Assembly: GCF_900177425.1 (NCBI RefSeq)
Contig: NZ_LT840184.1
Span: 4,380,263 to 4,444,262, forward strand
Length of the DNA stretch: 64,000 nt
Origin: Paenibacillus uliginis N3/975
GTDB taxonomy: Bacteria > Bacillota > Bacilli > Paenibacillales > Paenibacillaceae
Direction: 5' to 3'
Shown here: positions 34,389 to 42,861 of the stretch, piece after piece
How the letters are laid out: every line of letters begins with the position of its first letter
Numbering within the stretch: position 1 is the stretch's first letter
Notes under the pieces: model-generated
Seen by the model: the letters and a program-made list of their open reading frames with translations, nothing else
What the model was told of the DNA's origin: nothing
Databases searched by the model: none
Position numbers and translations under genes: made by a program

Positions 34389-37300
34389 TCACCTTGCGTC
34401 TCCTCCTTTCATATGACCGAGCAGATCCCATACCTGGTCCTTACCCGGCTTCCCGAGCAGCTGATAATTGCTGCCTTCCATCGCCTCATCAAACTGACAA
34501 ACAGGACGGTATGAGCAATGGGTACAGGCTGTCTCCTGCTGAATCCGGTACGGCTCTATTGTCACTTCCCCGTCCGTGATCCGTGAGCCGATCGTAACAA
34601 TATTTTCTCTTACGGCCGATAGTAGCGTATCCCATTGGTCTGGCGTTGCTACTGCCGCACTGCTGTAGAAACTCCCGTCGGCCTTAACGGCCACAGGAAG
34701 AATGGCAGAGTGACCTTTTTCAAGGAAAGAATCCATTAAGGACACAGCCTCACGATCAGCCAGCAGCAGTCCTTTCATCTTAAACCGTTTCAATAGTTCT
34801 TCCGCTGCTTGCTCAGGGTTCATGCCATTGGGTGACTGAAGCAACGGATCATGAACATGGAAATAGAGCGTGCCTGCAGGCAGTGCGCTCTCTCCAAGCC
34901 AATCTTCCGCAAACGTGAGCAGTACATCCAAATAGGTCAGCATCTGCAGTGACAATCCATAGTACACTTCATGCAACCGCAAATCTTTTTGGCTCGATTT
35001 ATAATCAATTACCCGCAGCATAATCCCATTCTCACCGCGCGCCATATCAACACGGTCGATCCGTCCGACCACTTCCATCAACACCCCGTTCGGCAGCTGG
35101 AAGGCAAGTGGCGGGATGGGCTTGTCCGGCCCAAAATCCAGCTCCAGACCGACCGGTTCAAAACTGCCCCTGCGCGACTGCTCCCCTAATATGACAGAGG
35201 CGCGCCCGACGATATTTTTCAGCTTGCGGGATATATATCCGTATCTTTTGGAGCTAAGCAATATTTCTCCCTGTAACATAGGAATGAGTCTGTCCACCGT
35301 CGCCTCAGCTTCGCGTAGGCATTCATCCGCGCTCAGCTCACCCCAGCTCCGCTCTTGATCCTTAAAGCGAGACGCCATATCGCTAAGCGCGGCATGAAAC
35401 AACTGCCCAATATCCGGAGCTTGTAGCCGGTACAGCTGACGCTCCCGTAGCTTGAGTCCGTGGGATGCAAAATGTGAAAACGGACACGCGACAAAACGCT
35501 CCATCCGGGATACACTTGTCCGCAGCTTGCTTCCGTATAAACGACGGCTCGTCTCTTCCGCAAGACTCCGTGTCTCATTGCGGTAAGAGAGCGAAGACAG
35601 CATGCTGCCCAATTGATCCTTCCATGCCGGATTGCGGGCAAACCAGTTGTACACTTCCCACCATAAAGGCGGCAGGCTTCCACCATTTCTCCATTCACGG
35701 AGTCTGCCAACAAGAAATGCCAGCGATTTTCCGCTTCCGGCCACAAATCGTCCCTGCTCCTCAGGAGACTGCCCACCATGAGGCTCGGCATAAAGCACTT
35801 GCTCTTTCAGCTGGAACATGCTTTTAATGTGGCGTACCACCTCTGATGGCAGCAGCGCTTTTCCTTCGTGATCTGCTGCCGGGTAACTGATCCACAGTTG
35901 GCGGCTGGCGCTTGTCAGTGCCGTATATATCAAAAAACGCTCATCTAGCAAACGGCGTGAAATATTAGGGGCCAACTCCATGCCCGAGCTCTCAAGAGTA
36001 ACCCGTTCCTGCTCCGTCAATATTCCATCATCCTGGAATTGTGCTGGAATAACGCCATCATTAACCCCTAATAAAAATACATACTTCACGCCTCCAGAGC
36101 GGGTATGATCCATGCTGCCCACAAGTACTTGGTCAAGGGACGGCGGAACAAGTGCCATTCTCAGCTCCGTTAAGCCCGTATCCAACATTCCTGTAAACAT
36201 CTCGGCGCTCAGTTTCTCACTACCCATCATTTCAACAATCTGATCCAGTAGGTCCAGTACAGCCCCCCAAATCTGACGGTGCTCTCTGGCTTCTTCCGGT
36301 CTACCGACATCCAGTGCCGCCCGGCTCATCAGTTCCAGCTTCCCTGGCACATCGGCATCTTCCAGTAGCTTGTAGACCGCTGTAGCTTTGTCTCTTGCTG
36401 TCGCACCCTTCTTCATCCTCTTCTCAAAAGCGTGAAGAGGCCCAGTAATGGCGGCGCGGCATTGTTCGATAATATGGAGCCCTTTTGCCTGCTGACTCTG
36501 ACTTCCCCCGTCTCCATCTTCCAGTGATAGACTCGGTATCCCTTTCCAAGGGCGTCCATCATTCCAACGAGAGCCTTGGATGCCGGATGCGAGTACATGG
36601 TTCTCGAGCGCATCCATGTCTTCTCTGGAAAGCGAACCATCCAAAGGGAGAAGCAGATCTGTTTTGACACATCGGAATACATCTTCGTAACGCCAACGCT
36701 TGCCAGTCACATCTAGAGCAGAGCGTATAAACTCAACCAACGGATGATGAAGCTCACTGCGCTTCTGGTCCATGAAGTATGGCACACCGTATTCACGGAA
36801 CAGCGGATTGATCATATGCTCATAATCTGCCAGATTACGGGCGAATACCGCCATTTCACGGAATCTTGCTCCTTCTTCCCTCGCCAGCCTCAGCATTTCG
36901 CGGATAGCGCCCTCCACCTCCGAACGGCGGTTATCCGCAGCGTATAGCGACAAGCCTTCCGTTTTCCCTGCTTCATCACCGTTCAGAGGACGCCACCGAG
37001 CTTTCCGGTCATAGCCACGTTCCAGATGTGCCAGCACGGAACGTTCCTTAAACCTCGGCAGCGTATCCGGGCTAAGCACCGTATGTACCGATTCCATACC
37101 CAATTCGTCAGCAATACCTTTCAACTTTATGTACGTCACAGCTGTAGGGTGGAACAAGTCCAGCTCATGCGGGAGCGCACCATTCATATAAGGCTTATCT
37201 AACGTCAACGCAGTCGTTACCGATGAAGCATGCTGCATCAGCTCCCGGAGAACAACATATTCCTGCGGTGTAAAGCCGTGGAATCCGTCAATCCATATAT

Positions 37301-37907
37301 CCGCGTTGCGGATATATTCCGATGAGGCAATCCCTTCAGCGAGCTTTACCAAAGTATCCTCTTCATCTATATAAAGTGGGGATAGCTCGTGCTCAAAATC
37401 CCGGTACAGCGTTAATACATCTTCCAGTTTGCGGCGCAGCATCGGAGGACTTCCTGTAGAGGAAGCCATATGCTCAAGCTGATTCTCAACACCGGAAGCG
37501 TCAATGCAGTATCGTTTCATCTCCGTGTACATATCACTAAGTTTACCTACAAATCCAAGCTGTTCACTGGATCCGCCGAACAGTTTCAGCTCCTCTTTGC
37601 GTCGCTGGATAATTTTGTACAGCAGCATCCGCTTGCCTTCTTCACTAATGGCGACCCGGGCAGATCCGCCGGTCTCCTGCATAACCCGATAAGCGAGCCG
37701 GCGGAAGCTAAGTACTTGAGCGCGAAGGGTGCCTCTGGTGCGGCCTGAGGTGACAATCGTATTATCCGCCTGAAAGGATGCTTGCTCCGGTACGATCAAA
37801 ATGATGGGCTTTCCGTGAGGATCTTCCTCAAGCCGTCTTGTAATCTCTTCACTTATTGCGGTACTCTTTCCGCTTCCCGAACGTCCGATGACAAAACGAA
37901 TCGACAT
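34389..37907 (-). CDS. addB: Helicase-nuclease AddB subunit
   Basis: About 1172 residues. N-terminal P-loop GRSGSGKST, a degenerate helicase body and a C-terminal nuclease domain with VIDYKSSQKDL. Four cysteines typical of the iron-sulfur cluster of AddB are visible: one in RFVACPFSHF and three in ACTHCSYRPVC. Cooperates with AddA in end resection and Chi recognition. The ATG at 37907 follows TTTGAGGAGGCATAAC; a TTG at 37922 in the same frame would sit before that site. First gene of the repair operon. Confidence 0.96.
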   Translation of the reverse strand: MSIRFVIGRSGSGKSTAISEEITRRLEEDPHGKPIILIVPEQASFQADNTIVTSGRTRGTLRAQVLSFRRLAYRVMQETGGSARVAISEEGKRMLLYKIIQRRKEELKLFGGSSEQLGFVGKLSDMYTEMKRYCIDASGVENQLEHMASSTGSPPMLRRKLEDVLTLYRDFEHELSPLYIDEEDTLVKLAEGIASSEYIRNADIWIDGFHGFTPQEYVVLRELMQHASSVTTALTLDKPYMNGALPHELDLFHPTAVTYIKLKGIADELGMESVHTVLSPDTLPRFKERSVLAHLERGYDRKARWRPLNGDEAGKTEGLSLYAADNRRSEVEGAIREMLRLAREEGARFREMAVFARNLADYEHMINPLFREYGVPYFMDQKRSELHHPLVEFIRSALDVTGKRWRYEDVFRCVKTDLLLPLDGSLSREDMDALENHVLASGIQGSRWNDGRPWKGIPSLSLEDGDGGSQSQQAKGLHIIEQCRAAITGPLHAFEKRMKKGATARDKATAVYKLLEDADVPGKLELMSRAALDVGRPEEAREHRQIWGAVLDLLDQIVEMMGSEKLSAEMFTGMLDTGLTELRMALVPPSLDQVLVGSMDHTRSGGVKYVFLLGVNDGVIPAQFQDDGILTEQERVTLESSGMELAPNISRRLLDERFLIYTALTSASRQLWISYPAADHEGKALLPSEVVRHIKSMFQLKEQVLYAEPHGGQSPEEQGRFVAGSGKSLAFLVGRLREWRNGGSLPPLWWEVYNWFARNPAWKDQLGSMLSSLSYRNETRSLAEETSRRLYGSKLRTSVSRMERFVACPFSHFASHGLKLRERQLYRLQAPDIGQLFHAALSDMASRFKDQERSWGELSADECLREAEATVDRLIPMLQGEILLSSKRYGYISRKLKNIVGRASVILGEQSRRGSFEPVGLELDFGPDKPIPPLAFQLPNGVLMEVVGRIDRVDMARGENGIMLRVIDYKSSQKDLRLHEVYYGLSLQMLTYLDVLLTFAEDWLGESALPAGTLYFHVHDPLLQSPNGMNPEQAAEELLKRFKMKGLLLADREAVSLMDSFLEKGHSAILPVAVKADGSFYSSAAVATPDQWDTLLSAVRENIVTIGSRITDGEVTIEPYRIQQETACTHCSYRPVCQFDEAMEGSNYQLLGKPGKDQVWDLLGHMKGGDAR

Positions 37908-37986
37908 GTTATGCCTCCTCAAATCTCCAAACTATAATATAAAAAAAGTTGAACAAAAGACTCTCAGCCTGAGCATCACTACGAAT

Positions 37987-38119
37987 GCGGATTATTCTTC
38001 CGATCGCTGTTGCCCCCAGATTTCATTGGTATATTTATATAATCGTTGAAATCCGGGGACAAAGGCGACCTCTCCGTTTCTCCAGAATAATTCCGCCTTC
38101 TTCGTTGTAGTTCTTCAAT
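37987..38119. repeat. Long imperfect palindrome downstream of addB promoter region
   Basis: Two inverted arms about 50-60 bases each. The outer tips are GCGGATTATTCT and, inverted, GCGGAATTATTCT; the inner parts are CCCCAGATTTCA (38014-38025) against TGAAATCCGGGG (38047-38058). The right arm carries about ten extra bases. The centre is AT-rich. It lies in a 518-base gap without a gene (37908-38425), whose remainder shows nothing I can call apart from the rlmI terminator. The shape suggests a non-autonomous repeat or a hairpin-forming element; copies elsewhere in the genome cannot be checked here. Confidence 0.6.
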
Positions 38120-38352
38120 TTCTTCAGTTCAATCTATATAAATCTTCTTCATGGACAAATCTTTAAACTGAATTCCCGACTTACACTTCTTTATATCTTT
38201 AAAAAGACGGTGTCTATTAGTATAGCATAACTGCCGAATGAAGGAACATACGTTTGGATGCCATTACCATAACAATCTTGCACGGGAAACCGTCATGCAA
38301 GCCGATGTTATAGTTCTATCTCTCTTCCGATCAACCAGCTGTACCCCATACA

Positions 38353-38404
38353 AAAAAGACTGCCTCAACAGCGAAAATACATCGCTGTATGGGACAGTCT
38401 CCTC
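38353..38404 (-). terminator. Intrinsic terminator after rlmI
   Basis: Minus-strand AGACTGTCC ... GGCAGTCT outer stem with an inner ACAGCG/CGCTGT hairpin, followed by T6. The flanking CCCATACA (about 38346) can also pair with TGTATGGG inside the stem, giving an alternative fold. Confidence 0.8.
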
Positions 38405-38425
38405 TAGACATTGCAGTTAATATTT

Positions 38426-39799
38426 TTACAGAGTCGTTTTGCTGCGGACTTCAAACACCGCAAACTTCAAATAGTGGCCTTCGTCCACACCTAGAATTTG
38501 AGGGTGATCCTTGCCCGCGGCACGCCATTCTACAAGACGCAATATTTTACCGGCATCTTGGGCAGCCTCCTTGATCGTCTCCAGGAACAAATCTGGACGC
38601 ATATGGTAGGAACAGCTTGCTGTAACGAGGTATCCACCTTCATTTACCAGCTTCATACCATGAAGGTTGATATCCTTGTAGCCGCGGCACGCTCCCTTTA
38701 CCGCTCCTTTGCTCTTGGCAAAAGCAGGAGGATCGAGAATGACAACATCCCATGTACGTCCGCCTCCAGCCGTCAATGGTTTTGAAGTATCTACCTTATG
38801 TTCTCCTCGGGCACGCTCTTCACGTTCCTCCACTCCCTTAACCTGTGAGCGAAGATATTGAAAAGCATCATCCACGACAAATTCGACTCGATCCTGAAAC
38901 CCGTTCAGCTCCACATTTTCTCTGGCACTGTCAATGGCATGCTCGGAAATATCGAGACAAGTAACCTTCTTGGCTCCATATTTGCAAGCATGCAAAGTAA
39001 AGCTTCCCGTATGGGAAAAACACTCCAGAACGGTTGCCCCGTCCCAATAAGGGAACGTAACCTCTTTACCGCTTTTGTTTACTGGAACCCGCAGCATTTG
39101 TCCGTCCCGCTCAAGTTCTTGCAGTGTAATTCCGCTCCGATCTCCCCAACCGATCATCAGCGGCTGTATAGAGGCTCTATTCTCACGCTGGTCAAAGAAA
39201 TAACCTGTCTTCTGTCCTTCTTCAATATCGACTTTAATCTTCAGGCCATTTTCGGTAACTGTAACATGTCGTGGACATTCCCCATACAAGGTTCCTTTGC
39301 GCTGCTCCAAACCTTCCAGTTCCCTTACGGAAACATCACTGCGTTCATAAATACCAGCAGGGTTCATCACTTCCACAAGCGCTTCGACAATACTGTCACG
39401 GCATTGATCCATACCGAGTGTCAACAGCTGAACAACCAACACGTCAGAAAAGCGGTCAACAATCAGCCCTGGCAGAAAATCAGCTTCCCCGTACACAAGC
39501 CGGTACGCATTTTCATCACCGATAAACCGTTCGCGGTGTCTCAAACAATCCTGAAAGCGGGACACAAAGAAATTGCGGTCCATCTTCTCAAGCGGCTGAT
39601 AAGAGACAACTCTAACCGTGATTTGCGACTTCGGATTGTAGTAGCCTGTAGCCAGAAACCGGCCTTGATGATTCAACACTTGAACTAGCTCACCAGGTTC
39701 CGGATTTCCCTCGACCGATGCTATTTCACTTTTAAAAACCCATGGATGACTTTGTTCCAATCTTTTCTTTCGGCTGCGATCCAAAATGACCGATGGCAT
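38426..39799 (-). CDS. rlmI: Class I SAM-dependent rRNA (cytosine-C5) methyltransferase, RlmI-like
   Basis: 457-residue enzyme of the RlmI/YccW group that methylates 23S rRNA at a cytosine (C1962 in E. coli). An N-terminal PUA domain (about 1-75, SRKKRLEQSHPWVFKSEI) is followed by a SAM-binding domain with KTGYFFDQRENR, VLECFSHTGSFTLHAC and the catalytic-site VILDPPAFAKSK. Two insertions enlarge it over the ordinary roughly 395 residues: one of about 40 residues between QRENR and VLECF, and one of about 25 (EEREERARGEHKVDTSKP) before VILDPP. Target position is inferred from the family. Confidence 0.85.
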   Translation of the reverse strand: MPSVILDRSRKKRLEQSHPWVFKSEIASVEGNPEPGELVQVLNHQGRFLATGYYNPKSQITVRVVSYQPLEKMDRNFFVSRFQDCLRHRERFIGDENAYRLVYGEADFLPGLIVDRFSDVLVVQLLTLGMDQCRDSIVEALVEVMNPAGIYERSDVSVRELEGLEQRKGTLYGECPRHVTVTENGLKIKVDIEEGQKTGYFFDQRENRASIQPLMIGWGDRSGITLQELERDGQMLRVPVNKSGKEVTFPYWDGATVLECFSHTGSFTLHACKYGAKKVTCLDISEHAIDSARENVELNGFQDRVEFVVDDAFQYLRSQVKGVEEREERARGEHKVDTSKPLTAGGGRTWDVVILDPPAFAKSKGAVKGACRGYKDINLHGMKLVNEGGYLVTASCSYHMRPDLFLETIKEAAQDAGKILRLVEWRAAGKDHPQILGVDEGHYLKFAVFEVRSKTTL

Positions 39800-39881
39800 T
39801 CATGCTTCACTCCCTGATTTCTTTCCCTTCGGACAATCACTGGCATGCGTGTCCGTAAGGGATCATATACGTAATTAATAT

Positions 39882-40006
39882 GAAAAACATCTATCGATGT
39901 ATCTTCACAGTAGAAAGACCGCGTTTAGCGGTAGTTTTTCTTGCGAGATAAGGATGCTGTTTACTCTGAAGTTTATACTTTCTTATCTCTAATAACAAAG
40001 ACCCTC
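39882..40006 (+). repeat. Structured dispersed repeat, copy A (yqeW leader)
   Basis: About 120 bp, also found at 62975-63095 in the same orientation. Shared blocks: GAAAAACATCTATCGA, TTTTTCTTGCGAGATAAGG, TTTATACTTTCTTATCTC. Possible hairpins are ACATC/GATGT, ACCGC/GCGGT and GAGATAAG/CTTATCTC. In this copy the last hairpin ends 25 bases before the ribosome binding site of yqeW, so if transcribed it forms the 5' leader. Confidence 0.8.
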
Positions 40007-40021
40007 ACAAAGGAGAATCTC

Positions 40022-40996
40022 ATGTTTTCTACATTCTGGTTTCCGGTCACTTACGGTCTCGTCGTGTTTTTGCTGGGCATGAAGGTCATGGAGATTTCAC
40101 TTCAGCGTTTTGCTGGCCCTATGCTCCACCAATGGCTGAATAAAGCAACGTCCACGCCGTTAAAAGGAATGATGACCAGTACAGGTCTCACCGCTCTACT
40201 GCAGAGCAGTACGGCTGTCACGGTACTGGCGATTGGTTTCGCTAATGCCGGGCTCCTGAATTATGCAGGGACACTAGGCATTATTCTCGGCACCAATATC
40301 GGTACCACCCTGACAACCGAGCTGATCAGTCTACAGATCGGACAGGCAGCATTACCTCTGCTCATTCTTTCGCTGATGGTCTGGACAGCAGCCGTCATTC
40401 TGAGCGAACGACTGCCATCCAGACTTGTCGAGCTGCGGAGTAGGTTTGAGAAGACACAATTTCTTTGTCTCGCTTTAGCCGGATTTGCCCTTGTACTACT
40501 GGGCATCCGAGTGATGCAATCCATCGGTCCTTCCCTTCAGCAGTTAGGCGTGTTCCAGTGGTTCCTCGATCATGCTTCGCGAAGCATTCTCTGGGGAATA
40601 CTGGCCGGCGCGGCGCTCACCGCTCTGATGCACAGCAGCGCTGCGGTTATCGCCATGGCCATGAGCCTGGCAGTAAGCGGTGTACTACCTCCTACTCTCG
40701 GGGTTGCCATTGTTCTTGGCTCGAACGTCGGCACCTGCGTAACCGCCCTTATCGCCGCAATCGGCAGCAGCCAGGCTGGGCGTTTTGTAGCCTGGTCACA
40801 TTTGGGGCTAAATGTAGGCGGAGCAGTGCTCTTTGTTCCCTTTATCGGAACGCTTGCGGCCGTTTCCAGCTGGCTTGCGGTAGATCCAGGGAGCCAGATC
40901 GCCCATGCCCAGACCATTTTTAACGTCGTCTGCTCCCTTCTCGCCCTGCCGCTATGTTATCTGCCTTTATGGCGAAAGGATTCTAAATCCAGTTAA
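40022..40996 (+). CDS. yqeW: Na/Pi cotransporter family protein (YqeW)
   Basis: 324-residue polytopic membrane protein with two inverted NptA/PNaS repeats. Each carries the Ser-Ser signature: TALLQSSTAVTVLAIGFANAG (about 58-78, landmark QSSTAV) and TALMHSSAAVIAMAMSL (about 205-221). Probably a sodium-dependent phosphate or other anion transporter; substrate inferred. The ATG at 40022 follows AAAGGAGAATCT; the frame upstream runs through the structured repeat and is rejected. It sits at the yqeV-yqeW place of B. subtilis but is on the opposite strand to its neighbours, and its stop overlaps that of the Nudix gene. Confidence 0.9.
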   Translation: MFSTFWFPVTYGLVVFLLGMKVMEISLQRFAGPMLHQWLNKATSTPLKGMMTSTGLTALLQSSTAVTVLAIGFANAGLLNYAGTLGIILGTNIGTTLTTELISLQIGQAALPLLILSLMVWTAAVILSERLPSRLVELRSRFEKTQFLCLALAGFALVLLGIRVMQSIGPSLQQLGVFQWFLDHASRSILWGILAGAALTALMHSSAAVIAMAMSLAVSGVLPPTLGVAIVLGSNVGTCVTALIAAIGSSQAGRFVAWSHLGLNVGGAVLFVPFIGTLAAVSSWLAVDPGSQIAHAQTIFNVVCSLLALPLCYLPLWRKDSKSS

Positions 40997-41424
40997 ACGC
41001 TGATCTTTAGAAGTTCCAATGCTTTACGCAGGATGACATCATTGTTACCGTACCCGCTCTGGCGCTGTTTATTCCAAGCTACTTGAGGTTCGTACCAATC
41101 GACACCGTTAATTTCCTCAATTTGAGGTTTCAAGGTGCCTTCCTCGGCTTCTACTAAATAATAGTGTACTTCCTTGTCGACTATTCCGTACTCGGGATGA
41201 TTGTATTTATAAGCAATAATATCGACGGGGGAAATAATCTTACCGGTAATTCCGGTTTCTTCCCATATTTCGCGCAAAGCCGTTTCCTCTATAGTTTCAC
41301 CGGCCTCCATCTTGCCCTTCGCAAGAGAAGTTTTTCCATAACGGTCTTGAATCAGTTGAATTTGAAGTGCTCCGTCCTTTAGGCGGTACACGACACCACC
41401 TGCGGAAATTTCTTTTCGATTCAT
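40993..41424 (-). CDS. Nudix hydrolase
   Basis: 143-residue Nudix-fold pyrophosphohydrolase. The Nudix box reads GKMEAGETIEETALREIWEETGI (G-x5-E-x7-RE-U-x-EE-x-G-U fits, with landmarks GKMEAGE and REIWEETG). The ATG at 41424 (MNRKEISAGGVVY) follows AAGGAGGATGCAGAT; an earlier in-frame start has no site. Similar to diadenosine polyphosphate or general nucleotide-cleaning Nudix enzymes, but the substrate cannot be read from sequence. Convergent with yqeW, sharing the palindromic TTAA at the stop codons. Confidence 0.88.
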   Translation of the reverse strand: MNRKEISAGGVVYRLKDGALQIQLIQDRYGKTSLAKGKMEAGETIEETALREIWEETGITGKIISPVDIIAYKYNHPEYGIVDKEVHYYLVEAEEGTLKPQIEEINGVDWYEPQVAWNKQRQSGYGNNDVILRKALELLKISV

Positions 41425-41515
41425 ATCTGCATCCTCCTTCATGTGCAACAAGGATTTCACCTCCTTTAACCGGAAATGAAATCCTTGTCAGGTATGGCAG
41501 CCGTCTCTTGTAAAA

Positions 41516-42859
41516 TTACTGGGCAGCAGCCGTCAGTCCGTTTTCGATGACGCTAACCAGCTCGCCCTCGCACTCATTCACTCCAGCTTTGGTTACCTTC
41601 ACACGGCATACTTGTCCCTCAAGTTCAGGACCGCCATTGAAGACAAGCTGCAGGTAGTTTTCACTATATCCTTGCATTTTCCCACCATTCGGGGATCCTT
41701 TATATTCCCGTTCAGGAATAACCTCAAGCACCTGACCTACAAATTGCTCTGCATAGGCAAACTGCAGCTGTTCAGATAAATCGATCAGATCGTGAACACG
41801 CGCATTTTTTACTTCTTCATCCACTTGATCCTCCATACGCGCTGCCGGAGTACCCGTCCGTTTGGAGTAAGGGAATACGTGCATTTCAGAAAATCCGATT
41901 TCCTTCATCAGCTCATAGCCATTACGGAACATTTCGTCGGTTTCACCTGGGAAACCTACAATAACATCTGTTGTTATGGCCAGATCAGGCATTGCTTGAC
42001 GAATCAGCTTCATCTTAGTTAGAAACTCTTCCGTCGTGTATTTACGTCTCATACGCTTCAACACCGTATCATCCCCTGCTTGGAGAGGAATGTGCAGGTG
42101 ACGGCACATCTTAGAAGATTTATTCAGCACTTCGAGCATCTTGTCGTCAATTTGGCTTGCCTCAATGGAACTGATCCGAATACGTTCAAGGCCTTCTACA
42201 CGATCAAGATCCCACAGGAGATCAGATAGTCGGTAGTTCTCCATATCATCGCCGTATCCTCCGGTATGAATACCGGTCAGCACGATCTCTTTGTAACCGG
42301 CTCTAACGAGCTGTTCAGCCTGTTGAATGATACTCTTTGGATCACGACTGCGCGACAGACCACGAGACCATGGAATAATACAGAACGTGCAGAAGTTGTT
42401 ACAGCCGTCCTGGATTTTCAGGAAAGCACGAGTACGTTCCGCGAAATCCGGCACGTCCATTTCCTCAAACGCACGGGTCTTCATAATGTTGCGGACCGCA
42501 TTGATCGGTTGGCGTTGTTGTTCAATTTCGTGAACAAAACTCATGATTTTATCACGGTCCTGGTTGCCGATAACAAGATCCACGCCCGGAATATCCAAAA
42601 TTTCTGCAGGCGAGGTTTGGGCATAACAGCCCGTCACTGCCACAATCGCTTCCGGGTTACGGCGTACGGCGCGGCGGATCATCTGCCGGCTCTTCTTATC
42701 ACCAGTATTCGTCACATGACAGGTATTGATCAAATAAACATCAGCAGTTTGTTCGAAATCCACCTGTTCGTAGCCTTCATTCTTGAAAAGCTGCCAGATG
42801 GCTTCGGTATCGTAAAAATTGACTTTGCAACCCAACGTATAAAACGCTACGGATGGCAT
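41516..42859 (-). CDS. mtaB: tRNA threonylcarbamoyladenosine methylthiotransferase MtaB
   Basis: Radical-SAM enzyme that converts t6A37 to ms2t6A37 in tRNA (YqeV). An N-terminal UPF0004 domain binds the second cluster with Cys residues in LGCKVNFYD, NTCHVTNTGD and GCYAQ. The radical SAM motif CNNFCTFC lies at about 157-164, and a C-terminal TRAM domain begins near residue 375. 447 residues from the ATG at 42859, which follows GGGGGGAGTTTGAAT containing the rsmE stop. Operon with prmA, the M50 protease and rsmE. Confidence 0.95.
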   Translation of the reverse strand: MPSVAFYTLGCKVNFYDTEAIWQLFKNEGYEQVDFEQTADVYLINTCHVTNTGDKKSRQMIRRAVRRNPEAIVAVTGCYAQTSPAEILDIPGVDLVIGNQDRDKIMSFVHEIEQQRQPINAVRNIMKTRAFEEMDVPDFAERTRAFLKIQDGCNNFCTFCIIPWSRGLSRSRDPKSIIQQAEQLVRAGYKEIVLTGIHTGGYGDDMENYRLSDLLWDLDRVEGLERIRISSIEASQIDDKMLEVLNKSSKMCRHLHIPLQAGDDTVLKRMRRKYTTEEFLTKMKLIRQAMPDLAITTDVIVGFPGETDEMFRNGYELMKEIGFSEMHVFPYSKRTGTPAARMEDQVDEEVKNARVHDLIDLSEQLQFAYAEQFVGQVLEVIPEREYKGSPNGGKMQGYSENYLQLVFNGGPELEGQVCRVKVTKAGVNECEGELVSVIENGLTAAAQ

Positions 42860-42861
42860 AT

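Noticed and set aside
38238..38420. 60-codon plus-strand frame downstream of rlmI
   Set aside because: Overlaps the rlmI terminator hairpin and lacks a ribosome binding site.
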